Source of the DNA: Myrica gale
Taxonomy: Eukaryota; Streptophyta; Magnoliopsida; Fagales; Myricaceae
Assembly (NCBI GenBank): GCA_963930655.1
Contig: OZ005605.1
Coordinates: 15,135,501 to 15,199,500 of the forward strand
DNA: 64,000 nt
Reading direction: 5' to 3'
Part shown: positions 1 through 12,507 of the stretch, piece by piece
Position numbering within the stretch: position 1 is the stretch's first letter
Layout: the number at the start of each line of letters is the position of its first letter
The notes under the pieces: model-generated
Told to the model about the DNA's origin: nothing
Seen by the model: the letters and a program-made list of their open reading frames with translations, nothing else
Databases searched by the model: none
Position numbers and translations under genes: made by a program

Positions 1-690
1 CTTTAACTTCATTAGGTGCGCCCACAACACGCCGTCAGACCTTTCCGCCGAATCAAAAATCCCAGTGCAATAATTACTCTCGGAAATCAACATCCCCTCA
101 ACGACCTTCGCATGCGGCACCAAGGGATCACCAACAGACGCGATCTTTGGGATGCTACGCACGTCAACAGAATCTTTACGACTCTCCCTCTCCCCTACCG
201 CTTTCATCTCCGGCAGTCCAGTCTTCGCAACAACTGCGAAAGAAATTCCATTTCTGATCGTAGAAACCACTGGTCTCTTCTTCCTCCGATTAAGCTCGCC
301 GATGGCCGTGATAATCTCTTCGCAAATCAGAGTGAACGCCTGCCATCCTTCACTTGACCTCCCTTCGGGAATCATCACTGCCCCCGCCGACGCCTATCTC
401 CAAATTCTGCAAGAGCCACATACTGACCGCATTTGTTTGAGCATAACTGAGCTAAGAATGCACGAGTAGTTTCATTAAATCTCTCCGAGTAATCTCTCGA
501 ATCCTTAAGCTCCACAAGTTTGCCAAACAAGTTCGCCAACCAGACCACTCCATATCTACCAAAACGAACCAAGTTCTGAGACTTCCTATTCAGTTTCGTT
601 AACGTAACTAAGCCGGAAAAGCTAACAGAGAACTGGAAGGTTTTAGCCTCGATCACCAGACTTCGGAAAAACGCCATATCCTCGATTCAA
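1..690 (-). mobile_element. LINE (L1-type) ORF1 remnant, runs off the left edge
   Basis: Read on the minus strand, bases 677-375 encode about 100 residues with the pattern AFLAQ-C-NK-G-YVA-AEF-RRRG. The same pattern recurs in the ORF1 region of the LINE at 38499-38897, so this is the N-terminal part of a plant L1-type ORF1 protein. After one stop the similarity continues down to base 1 in another frame (WQAFTLICEEI), so the relic goes on beyond the window. It probably lies in the last intron of the neighbouring prenyl-synthase gene, whose final exons are also beyond the edge. It is broken and not expected to be expressed as protein. Confidence 0.65.
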
Positions 691-859
691 CAAAGAACTA
701 TCAAAAAGACTCTCCCTCTCCCCTACCGCTTTCTCTACCTAGATTGACAATCTCATATGTCAGCAAGGATTCTAGGAAGGGTTCCCTCCTTTACTGTAAG
801 TTTCCCAAAATATTCAACAAGTCTGAATGTCAGTTCCTACGAGCCAAAGAATAAACCAC

Positions 860-1160
860 CGGAAAAGTCAAAGACAAAGGATTATCACCACACCAAACAT
901 CTTGTCATGCCAAAAACTAACCCTTTCGCCACTTCCCACCACAAACCTAATATTCTTACTGAAGAAATCCCACCCTTTGCAAATATATCGCCAAAGGTTA
1001 ACTCCATATGGTCCCCGAATAGAACAAGATCTCCAATCACCCACACACCTCCCATATTTTGCAGCAATAACAAGCCTCCAAAGTCTATCCCTCTCATGAG
1101 CAAAACGCCATAACCACTTACTCAAAAGAGCCTCATTAAACATGGATAAACTCCGGAGAG
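860..1160 (-). mobile_element. LINE ORF2 C-terminal fragment (zf-RVT region)
   Basis: The minus-strand reading contains FNEALLSKWLWRF, LWR-I-AKYG, GPYGVNLW and VGSGERVSFWHD. These are the hallmarks of the region between the reverse transcriptase and the zinc-binding tail of plant L1 ORF2 proteins. The intact LINE at 30.4-31.6 kb has the same motifs in the same order. No reverse-transcriptase core is present here, so this is only a fragment, set between two ORF1-type pieces. Confidence 0.7.
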
Positions 1161-1388
1161 TTGGTTCCATCGGTGGAGGATTTGGTGATGGGTTCTCCTC
1201 CCATACCCGAGGTACAACTATCTCTTCCTCCTAATTCATTGTCTAAAGAATTTACGGAGTTGGGTCTGTCTTCTGGAGGGGAAATGGTGAGTTTTACAGA
1301 AGGGGTTACTGAGGGGTGTGCTGAACCTTTGAGTATTTTATTCCCAATGGTAGCTAGGGTCGAGGGTGAGGGGTTGGGTGAACCTTGA
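1161..1388 (+). mobile_element. LINE ORF1 linker fragment in opposite orientation
   Basis: This open stretch of 75 codons on the plus strand contains CAEPLSILFPMV, similar in pattern to the ORF1-ORF2 linker of the larger LINE ([17 protein letters not shown] near 37.4 kb). It directly abuts the minus-strand LINE fragment, so the first 1.4 kb is a rearranged mosaic of LINE pieces. The identification rests on one short similarity and is moderate at best. Confidence 0.4.
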
Positions 1389-1815
1389 CTTAAAGCAATA
1401 GTATGTAAGAACCTTACAAGCCCTATGTTTAAGGCCTGAGCATCTTATTTTGCTTCAATCATATGCCACTGGACTGAGAATCATTTCAACTATTTGGGAA
1501 GTTAGAGTCGTAATTTAACAAAAATCAAAAGAATGTAATAGAGAGATTCACTGTGCTAGTTTTCCTCTCGGTACTAAACAATGGTAACTATCTAGGACGC
1601 TGTTGCTTTAAGAAAGTCAGTAAATTTCCCGTAAACATAGACCTAACTAACAAGTTATCTTAGACAATGTCACTTTGACCAACCTACAAAAGAACCACAA
1701 CCATAGAATTTGTGACACCATGACTATCCTAATATATATGGAATATCCATTTGAAAAAATAGAAAAGGTTAGAATGAAATCATAAGAATATGGGTGATGT
1801 ACACTTTATTTCCTT

Positions 1816-1889
1816 GGGATCGTAGTTCAATTAGTCAGAGCATGACCATGTCATGGCGGGAGCTGCAAGTTCGAGCCCCGTCAGTCCTG
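1816..1889 (+). pseudogene. trnD-GUC: Plastid-derived trnD-GUC pseudogene (NUPT)
   Basis: These 74 bases follow chloroplast tRNA-Asp almost base for base: GGGAT start, GTAGTTCAATT D-arm, GTC anticodon, TTCGAGCCCCGTC T-arm and a CAGTCC-type 3' stem. The plastid-like downstream flank (GGATTCAAATCCAATAAAA) is also kept to about 1935, so this is an inserted plastid DNA fragment and not a nuclear tRNA gene. The 5' half of the anticodon stem has changed, so the stem no longer pairs with GGCGG. It is therefore scored as a dead copy. Confidence 0.85.
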
Positions 1890-2029
1890 ATGGATTCAAA
1901 TCCAATAAAAAAATATCAATACATCTCTGCATTTGCTGTGAAAAAAGAGAAAAAAAAATAGCAAACTTTATACCCCAGGTGGATACCCCCCTTATTTAAT
2001 TTAAGTATAACTCTTATTTGGTCCATATT

Positions 2030-2180
2030 ATGTCAAGACTAGTTCAGTTGCTCAAAGTGGTACCATTCGCATTGCTTATATTCAGCAATAGCCAACTCTC
2101 ATCCCAGTTAGACATCAAGAATGCCTTCCTTTAGGGAGATCTCAACGAAGAGTTCAAGACCACCTCCCGGTTATGAAGAC
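2030..2180 (+). mobile_element. Ty1/copia reverse-transcriptase remnant
   Basis: The plus strand reads QLDIKNAFL, a stop, then GDLNEE, followed after a frameshift by proline-rich codons. This is the copia reverse-transcriptase core normally written QLDVKNAFLHGDLQEEV. Only about 50 codons are recognisable, with a stop where the usual histidine codon would be. It is a short dead fragment near the SPS3 intron. Confidence 0.7.
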
Positions 2181-2482
2181 TCTATCCATCCAAACAATTC
2201 ATCATTTCTCTATTAGTTTCACATTTATCAGCAAAGAAAGTATGGTCAGGGCTGTGATCATATACTTCAAGCAATTTTAGACTAGAAAGAAATAACATAT
2301 CAATATTTAAGCTAAGTCATCTGAATGGTTACAATTTAGCAGTGAGAACTTTTAAGTTAACCATTTTGGTCATAAATTTGATAGTCTACGCAAGTGAGGA
2401 GGGGGAAGGAAAAAGGAGACAAGTCCAATGGTGAACAGGGATAGATTCCCCTAGATATCAAAAAAAGGATAGAGTGAGTTAC

Positions 2483-5400
2483 ATGGCGGATATCAGATAA
2501 AGAACCCTTTCCAAGGGATGCTGATGTGCCCGTGAAATCAAGAACATCATCTATCAATTGAAATGCCAATCCCTGTGAAAGAGAAGAAAACAGATCCAAG
2601 GTCAGCTCTAATGATAAAGATAGACCATCTTAAACTTCTCCAGAGAGAAAGGAAAGGAGGAAACCAGTTCAGAACCATTCCAGGCCCTATATACCTAACG
2701 GCATGACAATCAAGGTACACGACTGCTGACAGGATTTCAATCTAACAAGAGATGTTCTCTCATATAACACAGCAGTGTCCTTCTATATTCGGTACAAATA
2801 TAATACCAATAATGGAGCCAAACCCATCTACTTGATTACATACAACAAAAAATCAAAACATCTTTTACGATAAGTTGAGCATGAAGCAATGTTAGTCTAC
2901 AGTTCAGACTATATACATATAGGACAATCATCTTGATCTACTACAGCCTGAAATCAAGCTGCATGTGACAGAAGCATAGATTTCAGCACACGAAGCCATA
3001 TCAAGTTTAGATGCATCCTGAGTTTAAAACATAATGAGAGCTCAAAATAGAACTAGAGCCTAGCAACTTGAGGTTAGGATAGAAACAAATTCTATAATTC
3101 CGTTCAAGTCTAAACTTTTACTTTTGGTATATTGACTCAGAAATAAAAAGGAATGATTTTTGAAGTAATTAACAGTCAAGTAATAATAAGATTTACAAAC
3201 TATTTATCAAAAAAAAAAGATTTACAAACCAGATTTCTCCCATACTCATAAGCCAAAATTGCAACTTCTGCAGTCTGCCCAGCAAGAAGGGCAATCGCCT
3301 TGCAGCTGTTTGAAATTAATGATGCCGTCTTGTAATATGTTTTCTCCATATAATATTCCATGCTGCAATCGCCAAAGAATACCACGTTATCACAAAAACA
3401 ATATAACTAGGAACCCTATCTGTAAGAAGTCAAAATACCAAAGTACTCCCATACAGCTACAATTACAGTAGCGTAAACCACTTCACTGCAGTAGTGAGAG
3501 CAGCACCTACTATACTTACTAAAAGCTTTTCTTCTTTCCTGTTAATTGAACTACTGATATAAATTTCTACTACAAATATTTTGAAGTATGGATTATTAAT
3601 CCCTAGTTTCAGGCAAGACACCCAATTTGCCCATTTATTGCCACATGACGCTTACATTCATGAGCCCTCCTAATGGGACACAAATTATTGGGTTGGTTAC
3701 AGTATTTTGAATACAGATAACCGAAACAGTAATTTACGAAACAAACAAAATTTATAAATATGATGGAAATAGTGGAGCAGGATACCTACAACGTTGTTCA
3801 GCTGTAGTAGTCATTTGCATGGTTTCACCTGTCACAAGATGCTCCACAACTTTTGCCAGCAATGATACAACCTAGAGATACGCAGTGATGGCAAAGGGAA
3901 TGAGTTGAAAAAGAGAACTGTATACATCTGTATCATTGCTCAATCTAGTTTCACATGTTCACTAATACGAAATAAACAAGATACCTCTGTGTTTTCCAAT
4001 GAGGCGAGTGCCACACAAGCTCGAGAGAGCAAAAAATCTCCTGCTAATACTGCTAACTGTATTACAAATAATTGGCAAGGAACAACACATTATACTACAT
4101 TACTCCACCACTTAAAGTAACTAATATCACAGAGGGAAATAAACAGGCTAGTAACTTTTTACCCAAGGAAAAGCCCCTAATGCAGCATACTCTCTTTCGA
4201 ATTTAAAAAAAAAAAAAAAAAAAAAAGAAGCTCCCCACTAAAAACATAGATAAGACAAAGACATTCTGAATTTATCTCACCAAAAATTGAAAAGGAACAA
4301 TTGACCAGTTCAAGAGAAAATATGCACCTTATTGCCCATAACACAATTTAATGACCCAATACCACGTCTCGTATCTGCATCATCCAAAACATCATCATGC
4401 AGAAGGCTGGCCACCTAAAGACAATGACATGATTAAATTAGCCAACAAGCAACAATAAAGAAAGTTCATAACATGATAGGGATATCGAAACAAAGTGCAA
4501 TAAAAACAGCAAAAAGCCAGCAGGAGTGTACCCTCCAGAGTCCAGGCTTCCTCCAAGACCATGTCAAATAGACATGAATAATGCAGGCCATAGCTCTGTT
4601 AATAAAATCCTATACCCAGTTTGACCCAATTTTTCAAACTTAATAATTAACCGCAATCATTCAGATTTAGAGAATAGTATGAGAAGAAGATACAAGTGAA
4701 ATGAACACGTGTTTAATAAATATGATAACAGTAGAAAGTAGACTATTAGGAAAATGGGATCAAAATCTGGACGAACTAACATTCTGATAATTTCGATAAT
4801 ATGGATGGCATAAACAAAGGACGAAGTTTAGACGGTTAGACCATTCCCACCCCGAATCCAAAGGCTTCCAGTACAGTTGCTTGTGTAATGTGCAGGTTAC
4901 TGTACATTAACAGTGATAAAAGATTGATCGGGTATAGAAGGGCCTAACATAAAAAAATTCTCCTATCATAGTCCTTGATGCCAGAGAAACCAATAAATAC
5001 AAACAAGAAATATTACAATGATTGGAATATCTAATTAACAAAGCTAGAAGTTACAAAATTGTCAAAGATACAAAAACTATCCAGCGTATAACCCCAAAAA
5101 CCCTGAGTTGTAAGTAAAGCATTTTCAACGTCCATAGTGTCATGACTAAGAGGAATGTTAGTCATCATCGACATTCTACTCTAAAAAGACTTTCAGAATC
5201 GCAATTGGAGCTCATAGAATTGCCTAAAACATCCAGTTTCATCTAATGCACAACCACTATGGAGCTCAGTACCTATGCAATGTCCTCAGAGCCCATTCAT
5301 CCAATCTAAGACCTAACACTAGTTCATGACAAACTGAGGCATCACAATCAACTCTACTCTAATCTCCAAAATCTTCACCAAGACCTACATTGTGCTATAG

Positions 5401-8400
5401 TACCTCAGTGTTACATGATCTTACTAGGTTGCCTCTGAAACCATTTTTCACAATCCCAAATGCGAACAACAAAAGTGTTGTACCTCAAAAGACTAGTTAT
5501 GGTGATAACTGAAGTTCCCTAGAATCACCTATAAAATCCATTTCACCTAATATAAAGCCAATGCTTTGCATATAACAACCTAAGGGAATACTAGCCACAT
5601 TTGGACTATATCTCCAAAAGGACTAGTCCATGTTATAATTGAAGACACTTGGACTCATTTATAATATCTAGTTCTATTTAGTAAGGAACCCATGTGTGAT
5701 TAGGCACTCAAGCAACAACTTTTCCTTTACCTCATCAATCCAATATGACACTTCAATAAGTCCAGGATATTACAATGTACCCCCGCTTTCCCGATGTGCT
5801 CATTAGGGTCTACATTACACTACAATATCTAAGATACATGGAGCTATTGGGTTGCTCTGATACCATTCATAATGATCCAAGGGAGTGCTAACCCCATTTG
5901 AACTATAATTTCAGAAGAACTAGTCTATGTTATAATTTGGGTCACTTAGAATTGTTTATAAAGCCCAGTTCCATCTAATAAAAAACCGATGTGGGATTAG
6001 ACACCCAAGCATCACTTTTCCTTCATTTACCTCACCCATCCAATGTGAAACTTGACCAAATGTGGTGCATTACATGGCACCTATACTGCGTCTTCACAAT
6101 TCATACACCCAACATGAACAGTCTAAGGTATCACAGAAAGCACAAGATACGACAACAGAACATGCTCTTTATTATGAAAATTAAGTTGATGTACACTTCA
6201 CCAAAAACAACAGTCCCTGGCATTGACTAAGGAACTGTCCAGCTTCCAATACTAACGGTGAATCTTATAACAAGATTAAAATTTGGCAACCCAAGCCACA
6301 CTTGAGTTGCCTTTATTTCTTTTATTTACTTCTAACCCCCGAGCGCCCCTTTTCTTCTGGAGATCTCATTCCAGCCAGCCACCTACCATGTTCTGCGAGT
6401 TTCATGCTCATGACAAAGTGAGACTATCAGAGCGAGCCTCCATTGAATTGGTTCGAGTGAAAATATGGAAATAGGTGTGGAAAAAAAAAAGAACAAAAAA
6501 ACTGAAGGGACCTTACTGACATTCCATACTTCAAGCTCCCACCTCCTGATGAAGTGGTTATCTTAGAAAATCTATTACTCAATGGCAGACCAAGTTTTGG
6601 GTTCAACTTCAGGAAGAAATGGGAAAATAATAAGAACTTGGAGCTCACGAACATGAGAATTGGACACCTGAGACCAAAATTCTTACGGTATTGATGGATA
6701 CACTATGTCAGTTTTGTACTGACTGACACAATACCTCTTGACCGTCTGATAATGCAACTCTGTTGCACAATGAAATGAGCTACAATTAAGATCTAAGATG
6801 ACCAAAACTATGCGTACTGATCTATACCACGTAAGAACTAATGATCCAAAGATCTACTAGGATCAGAAAATATCTAGTAAAGGCATCTGAACAAGCAATG
6901 ATTGCAATAATCTCTAAGGGACTGACATGAATCATCTCTGTGATCTCCGCTATACATTGCTGTCTCACACGTAGTTCTTGTGTCAAAGCATCTCCTGGCC
7001 CACTGGGAGACGGTTCTGAAAGAGACACATTCAAAGCCGTTGCCATCAATAACAGAACCTGCAAAGGACATCCATATTTCACATTCAGAGCTGTTGCCAT
7101 CAATAATATAACCTGCAAGGGCATATCTCTGTTATTCATAAATGAAAGATGAGGAGATAAAGACCACAAAATATTTGTTCAATACCAAATAAAGTTCAAA
7201 CTCATAAAACACATGGTTAGCATAACCATACAAAACAAAAGTTGGGGTGGAGCACCAAGATAGCAGTGCGGCTAATTAGCAAGTCAGCCAAAGTGGAGTT
7301 GAAGTGGAAGGATATAAACTCCAAAAAACTCAGAATGAGAGCTCCTCAACATCATGTACAAACACAAGAACTTAGCCATCCTTTCCCAACTAAGCTAATC
7401 GCACATGCACCTAGTAGGTTTCGAACCCACTACTTCACCCTTCATCCTAACCTTATGGGGGAGTTCCATTTGAGCAAGAGCGCATTGGCATAACTACCTA
7501 TATTCATTACAACAAAGATAGAGAAAATAAATATGCACTGCAATCTCATATTATTACAGAAAAAATCAAGAGTTGCTGTTAACTAATAGGTGGCTGGTTA
7601 GATAGTTGTCATTCGATTATTAATTTAGAGTTGCTTGCACTTCCAGGCATTACTCAGCTTCTTTAAGGGTGTGGCAATCACTTGGGTGGTGCATTATGTT
7701 GTGGTTGGTTGCATCAATTGATTCACTCCTCCTCAGGATAGATGACCTAACAAGAGACCAAGGTGCACTCTCCAGCTATGGACAGAATTGGGAACTAACG
7801 GACAAAGACGAATTGAGCACACCCTTCTTATCACCATACTGACCATCGAGAAGATTGGACTACTTGTCAAAGATTTAGCGGAATAGCCAAGTCCCCCAAA
7901 GAGACCTTATGTCATAGTAGAGAGAACACAATAAAACTTTGCTTGACTGGTCCCCTTAGTACTCTTCTGCTTATATCAACAGAAGCTGAGTTTTTTCATC
8001 AGACAAATGTATTACTGATGAAAAAATCAACTTAGAGGAGTTGAAAGTCCAACTAGTCCTGCGGATAAAGTCTCTTGGTGTCAGTCCAAAGACTTGAGAT
8101 TGAATTCCGCCTTCACCCAGGCTGCAGACGGTTTATGGGTAGTGAGGGGGCTATCTTATTGTGTAGCCAGCATTTGGAGGGAAAAAAGGAAAAATGACCC
8201 AAAAAACCCATGGGGAGAGACAGGACATTGATTTGTAGTGATAGAGAAGCACAATAGAGTTTCAAACATTGTTACTCGTGCAGCATATTTTTATTGTATT
8301 CTGGTTAATAACTACATATATTCAGAGTGCTTATTAAAAATAAAATTGAAAAACTAAAACAAAGAATATTGAATCAAATTATCTATACCCTTAAAAGAAA

Positions 8401-11400
8401 GTGAAATCAAATTATCAATACCCTTAGAAATTTCAAAGTGTCAAACTACTTAGGGATTGCAGAAATTTGATACCGATATGCATGATAAATGATGCTATTG
8501 GAATAAATGTCAAAACAAATAGCAAATAAATCCTAAGAAGATTTGCAAATACCTAGAGATGTGAGCCTCAAATCACTTAATCATCAACTTTGGATTTACG
8601 GGATTCATCAAAAAAAAAAACTTTGGATTTACGGGATTCAACTTCAGCTTTTCCGGAGGCTATAATAAAACATGATAGTAGTACAGGAAAATAGAGCACA
8701 TATACCATATGAATTCAGAGTGGCATGGCATATTTGTGCCAATGGTTTCCTCCCACATTAAGGAGGAGCAATTATCAGAGACACAGTCTCAACGCAAGTT
8801 GCCATAAACATGTGACGAGCATCAAACCATCCAAAAAGTTGAGAAACCCTATATATAAGCATAAAAAACGACTTCTATTACCGTGGGACGAAACCTTTTT
8901 CCTTCCACCCCCATTTTGAAGAAGTACTCAGCTGCTGATGCAAGCTTGGGGACCTGAATGCAATGAAATCTGGTTTGAATCACACGATGTTCAATTGAGG
9001 ATTAACATAAAGGACTAACATATCTACCACTATTTCCAAGTATACAAGTCCCAAAAATGAGACCAGTTACCACTTTTCAAAGTATACATGTCCTGGAGTT
9101 TGCCTATAGGGTAGCATGGTACAACCATAATGGTTGGACCTGTGGACAAGGTTCTCCTTGTTAACAGAAAAAAGAGATGACAATAGCAAGAAGAAAGAAT
9201 CCAAGATACCTCAGCAACTACCATTGACCGCAATCTATTAGCAAGAAGAGATAGTTCATCAGCAACAAGTGAAAATGGATCCTGTTGTTCCTGGAGAAAC
9301 AGTATTTATGAGTGAGGAAGAAAACCAAGGTAAACCAGAAAGAAAGAAAAACAAACTGATCTCCTACCGGAAGACTAGAGTCAGAGCAGAGGAAGAACAT
9401 AGAAAATGTGTGACAGATGTGAGGGGTTATGTGACAATAATTGAAGAGCAGTAAACAATTACAGGGGCTAGAAGGGGAATAAATCATCTTGAGGCTTAGG
9501 AGGCTGAACATGGTTGCACTTTTGAACCACAAAAGACTACTAACTATCCACAAAGACAGAATCGGTACTGAGCAAAGTGAATGAGATGATTTAGCTAACC
9601 CTGAGTATCAACTGCAGACAAAAAATTATCTTGAAAGCAACAACATTAAAAACCGTCACCTTCCTCTACACCATCATGCACTTGCATCCAGCTTTTTAGC
9701 AACCAGTTAAACAATTTGAAGTCTGATGCCAAAGGGCATAGGTTTTATATCCCCCTCACCCATGGGTTTCCAACTTCGGTCTCGTTATTCTCAACTTTAG
9801 GAACCATAATATTCCATCCATAAGTCTAGGAACCGGTCTGGTTGTTTGGTCAACCAACAATAGTCAGTGAGGGAGCCGGGATTTAATATTTAAGAGACAA
9901 AAATAATATAATTATAATTCAATATTTTTGTCTTCCTTAAACATAAAGCAGATTTGATAACATATTTTAATACAACAAAGGGCATAGGTTTTATATCCCC
10001 CTCACCCATGGGTTTCCAACTTCAGTCTCGTTATTCTCAACTTTAGGAACCATAATATTCCATCCATAAGTCTAGGAACCGGTCTGGTTGTTTGGTCAAC
10101 CAACAATAGTCAGTGAGGGAGCCGGGATTTAATATTTAAGAGACAAAAATAATATAATTATAATTCAATATTTTTGTCTTCCTTCAACATAAAGGAGATT
10201 TGATAACATATGTTAATACAACAAAGGGCATAGGTTTTATATCCCCCTCACCCATGGGTTTCCAACTTCAGTCTCGTTATTCTCAACTTTAGGAACCATA
10301 ATATTCCATCCATAAGTCTAGGAACCGGTCTGGTTGTTTGGTCAACCAACAATAGTCAGTGAGGGAGCCGGGATTTAATATTTAAGAGACAAAAATAATA
10401 TAATTATAATTCAATATTTTTGTCTTCCTTCAACATAAAGGAGATTTGATAACATATTTTCATACAGCAAAGATTTTTTCAAACGTATCATGAGATTTTT
10501 TTTAAAAAAAAGTCATCAAATTTGTCCATCTTTGAAGACCCATTGAAATCATATAGAGTAAAGATTAGTTACAAATTTATGATTTTTTTATTAGAAATTA
10601 CTATATTCGGGGTCTTCTTTCGCTCTTGCAGAAGTGAGAAGGCTGATGAAAGCAAGGTAGAGATTGAAGCGATGGATGATGAAAGAAAATCATTTGTTAC
10701 GTTGTAGAAAAGATCTTTTTGGTTTTTAAAAAAAATGAAATGATAATTTTGAGTTTAAAGAAGCATTCTAGATTTTCCTAGATATGGAGCTAAATTTGGA
10801 ATTTTAGCAAAAGGCTAGGTATATGCATTATTTAATTTGTTTAACAAGGAATAGTGATCATTATAGATTTTTTGTGGCAAAAGGGTTATTTCAAATTTCC
10901 TACAGACCCAAGCGATATTGATTAGATGCTTTCAAATTTAGCAAAGTCAAGGGGGGGGGGGGGGGGGAATGCAGTTTTTAAAACTTTTTACCTTTAAGTG
11001 GAGCCAAAGGAGAAATCTATTTTTATTTTTGAAAGAGGCCAAGGGGAGGAAAGAAGTTTACAAAATGCAAAGATCATCAGCTCACTTCAGTCCGAAGTTG
11101 CACTACGCCATATATAGTTTCCTGATTAAGAGTTAAAGAGTGCAACACAGACAATAGCAGTAACAGATCCCCCATCCCACACATAAATTTGTTTGGAAGT
11201 GAACATGGATAAAGCATATCTATTTGTTCTATAATTTCTTATTAGGTTAATATCCACTTTTGGTATACTTTCCACTTACCAAAAAAATTCCTTTTTGGTA
11301 ATTCATGGGCAACAAAAAACCTTATATATGACATAAGAACGTATGGTACTGTACTGCTATAGATTTATAACTTTTCACATGCAAAAAATAATTATAAAAA

Positions 11401-12507
11401 ATGATTGGAAAAAGTGGGTGGGAATGGGTAAGTAAATGTCTCAGACTTCTGCCAATTACTTATCCTCTCTTAAAGATATAAGCAGGTACAAATGTTGGCA
11501 AACATAATGGAAATTCTACACCTTACCTCAACTATGGAGCTGCTCTGATGATGGATTTTATGTCTAAAGCCATGCAAAGCAGGCCAATCCCATGAGAAAA
11601 TTTCTCTGCAGCCCAGAACCTACAAATTGCCACAAACAAGAGTGGTCACTACATCTATACAACCACCAATCTTGACTATTTAAAAAAGAGTTCTACTCAA
11701 GAGATGCATGGGAGAAAAGAAGATCAGTAACAGTAGAAATTGAGAACAACAAAATTCTAGCACGCAAAGAAGAAAGACACACGTTGCCTTAAATATGAGA
11801 AAGGGTTGAACATAAGGATTTTCTCTAAAACAGGGATCTCTCAAGTCATCTTGTCAATTGGATTTAGCAGCAGTCCTCAGGTATTATCAGGTAAATTTCC
11901 ATTCATATACTTAAGAAAAAGAAAAACTCCTCACCAAGGTCATGTGGCAACTTCGAAGCCAATAACAGCAACTACCGTAGTACATCTCAGTTACACTAAA
12001 CAGTCGCAATTACAGTAAGTACAGTTATCAATTTCAAAGCTAAAGACAGCACTGCCTTCACCACCAACAACAACAAAAGAAGAAAAACTACAGCTAACCA
12101 TCAAATAAAGCCTCCTGATGAATTCCTATCATTAAAAAACTCAACATCCGCACTTGAGCCTTCACTTCATTCACATTACTACTACATATTCCAAGGTGAA
12201 CGTAATATAATAACATAATTCACCGTTTGTTTATTTTGGTTACAGAGAAAACAGGTTAACAAAACATTTACAGCTGGCAATCGTACATACAATACTCAAG
12301 CGATTCCAACCCATTTCACGGAACAAAAACAATAAGCGGATTTAGATTTTAGAGGGGCATTACCTTTTGAGTAGTATCAGTAGGAGAGCGAGGACTCTCG
12401 GAGTCGGAGCGAAGGAATTGGGGATGGTAGTCCGGTCGGGAAGACAGCAAGCACCTACGCCCATTCATGTAGGTTCTTTGAATCCTCAATATCCGAGAAA
12501 GTAACAT
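2483..12507 (-). CDS. SPS3: Solanesyl/geranyl diphosphate synthase, mitochondrial type (3' end beyond window)
   Basis: This trans-prenyltransferase adds isopentenyl diphosphate units to an allylic diphosphate, giving long-chain (ubiquinone side chain) or geranyl products. Ten exons on the minus strand: 12364-12507, 11527-11619, 9210-9290, 8882-8953, 6927-7058, 4328-4414, 3985-4056, 3786-3871, 3230-3362, 2483-2572. They total 990 bp, 330 codons in one frame with GT-AG junctions. The start MLLSRILRIQRTYMNGRR is Arg/Ser-rich with no acidic residues, like a mitochondrial presequence. DPFSLVADELSLL is at residues 84-96. The first Asp-rich motif DDVLD is at about 181-185, followed by TRRG, and the second at about 308-312. 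Arabidopsis At2g34630 has about 422 residues, so roughly 90 C-terminal residues (from after SDIRH) are missing. I could not find them in 1-2482. Exon 5 has a duplicated acceptor (see separate entry). All substrate-binding motifs visible look intact. Confidence 0.95.
4204..4225. repeat. Poly-A tract in SPS3 intron
   Basis: A run of about 22 A, between exons 6 and 7 of SPS3. No retroelement body is recognisable next to it, so it is a simple homopolymer. Confidence 0.8.
6927..7128 (-). promoter_or_regulatory. Duplicated splice acceptor at SPS3 exon 5 (54 bp apart, in frame)
   Basis: On the minus strand the exon 5 acceptor occurs twice. The exon-proximal site gives an exon starting at 7058 (VLLLMATALNV), and the upstream site one starting at 7112 (VILLMATALNV). 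Both are preceded by TTGCAG and are followed by closely similar coding sequence for about 31 bases. The distance is exactly 54 bp with no stop between, so the upstream site would add 18 residues without shifting the frame. The proximal site matches the family and is taken as the main one. The copies differ by a few bases, so the duplication is not brand new. Confidence 0.8.
9730..10467. repeat. Tandem repeat, three near-identical 246 bp units
   Basis: Units start at 9730, 9976 and 10222 with CAAAGGGCATAGG, spaced 246 bp each time, and the third ends at 10467. Only a few single-base differences separate the units (for example CGGTC/CAGTC and AAACATAAAGCAG/CAACATAAAGGAG), which points to recent amplification or homogenisation. 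Each unit holds an AT-rich stretch with AATATAATTATAATTC, and none has a long reading frame. The array sits inside SPS3 intron 2 (between exons 2 and 3). I do not recognise it as a named satellite. Confidence 0.97.
10952..10968. repeat. Poly-G tract
   Basis: A run of about 17 G in SPS3 intron 2, not flanked by any recognised element. Confidence 0.8.

Noticed and set aside
1816-1889. Functional nuclear tRNA-Asp gene
   Set aside because: It matches the plastid tRNA with plastid flanks and has a broken anticodon stem, so it is a NUPT relic.
9730-10467. CRISPR-like array
   Set aside because: Units are head-to-tail 246 bp without spacers, in a plant intron.
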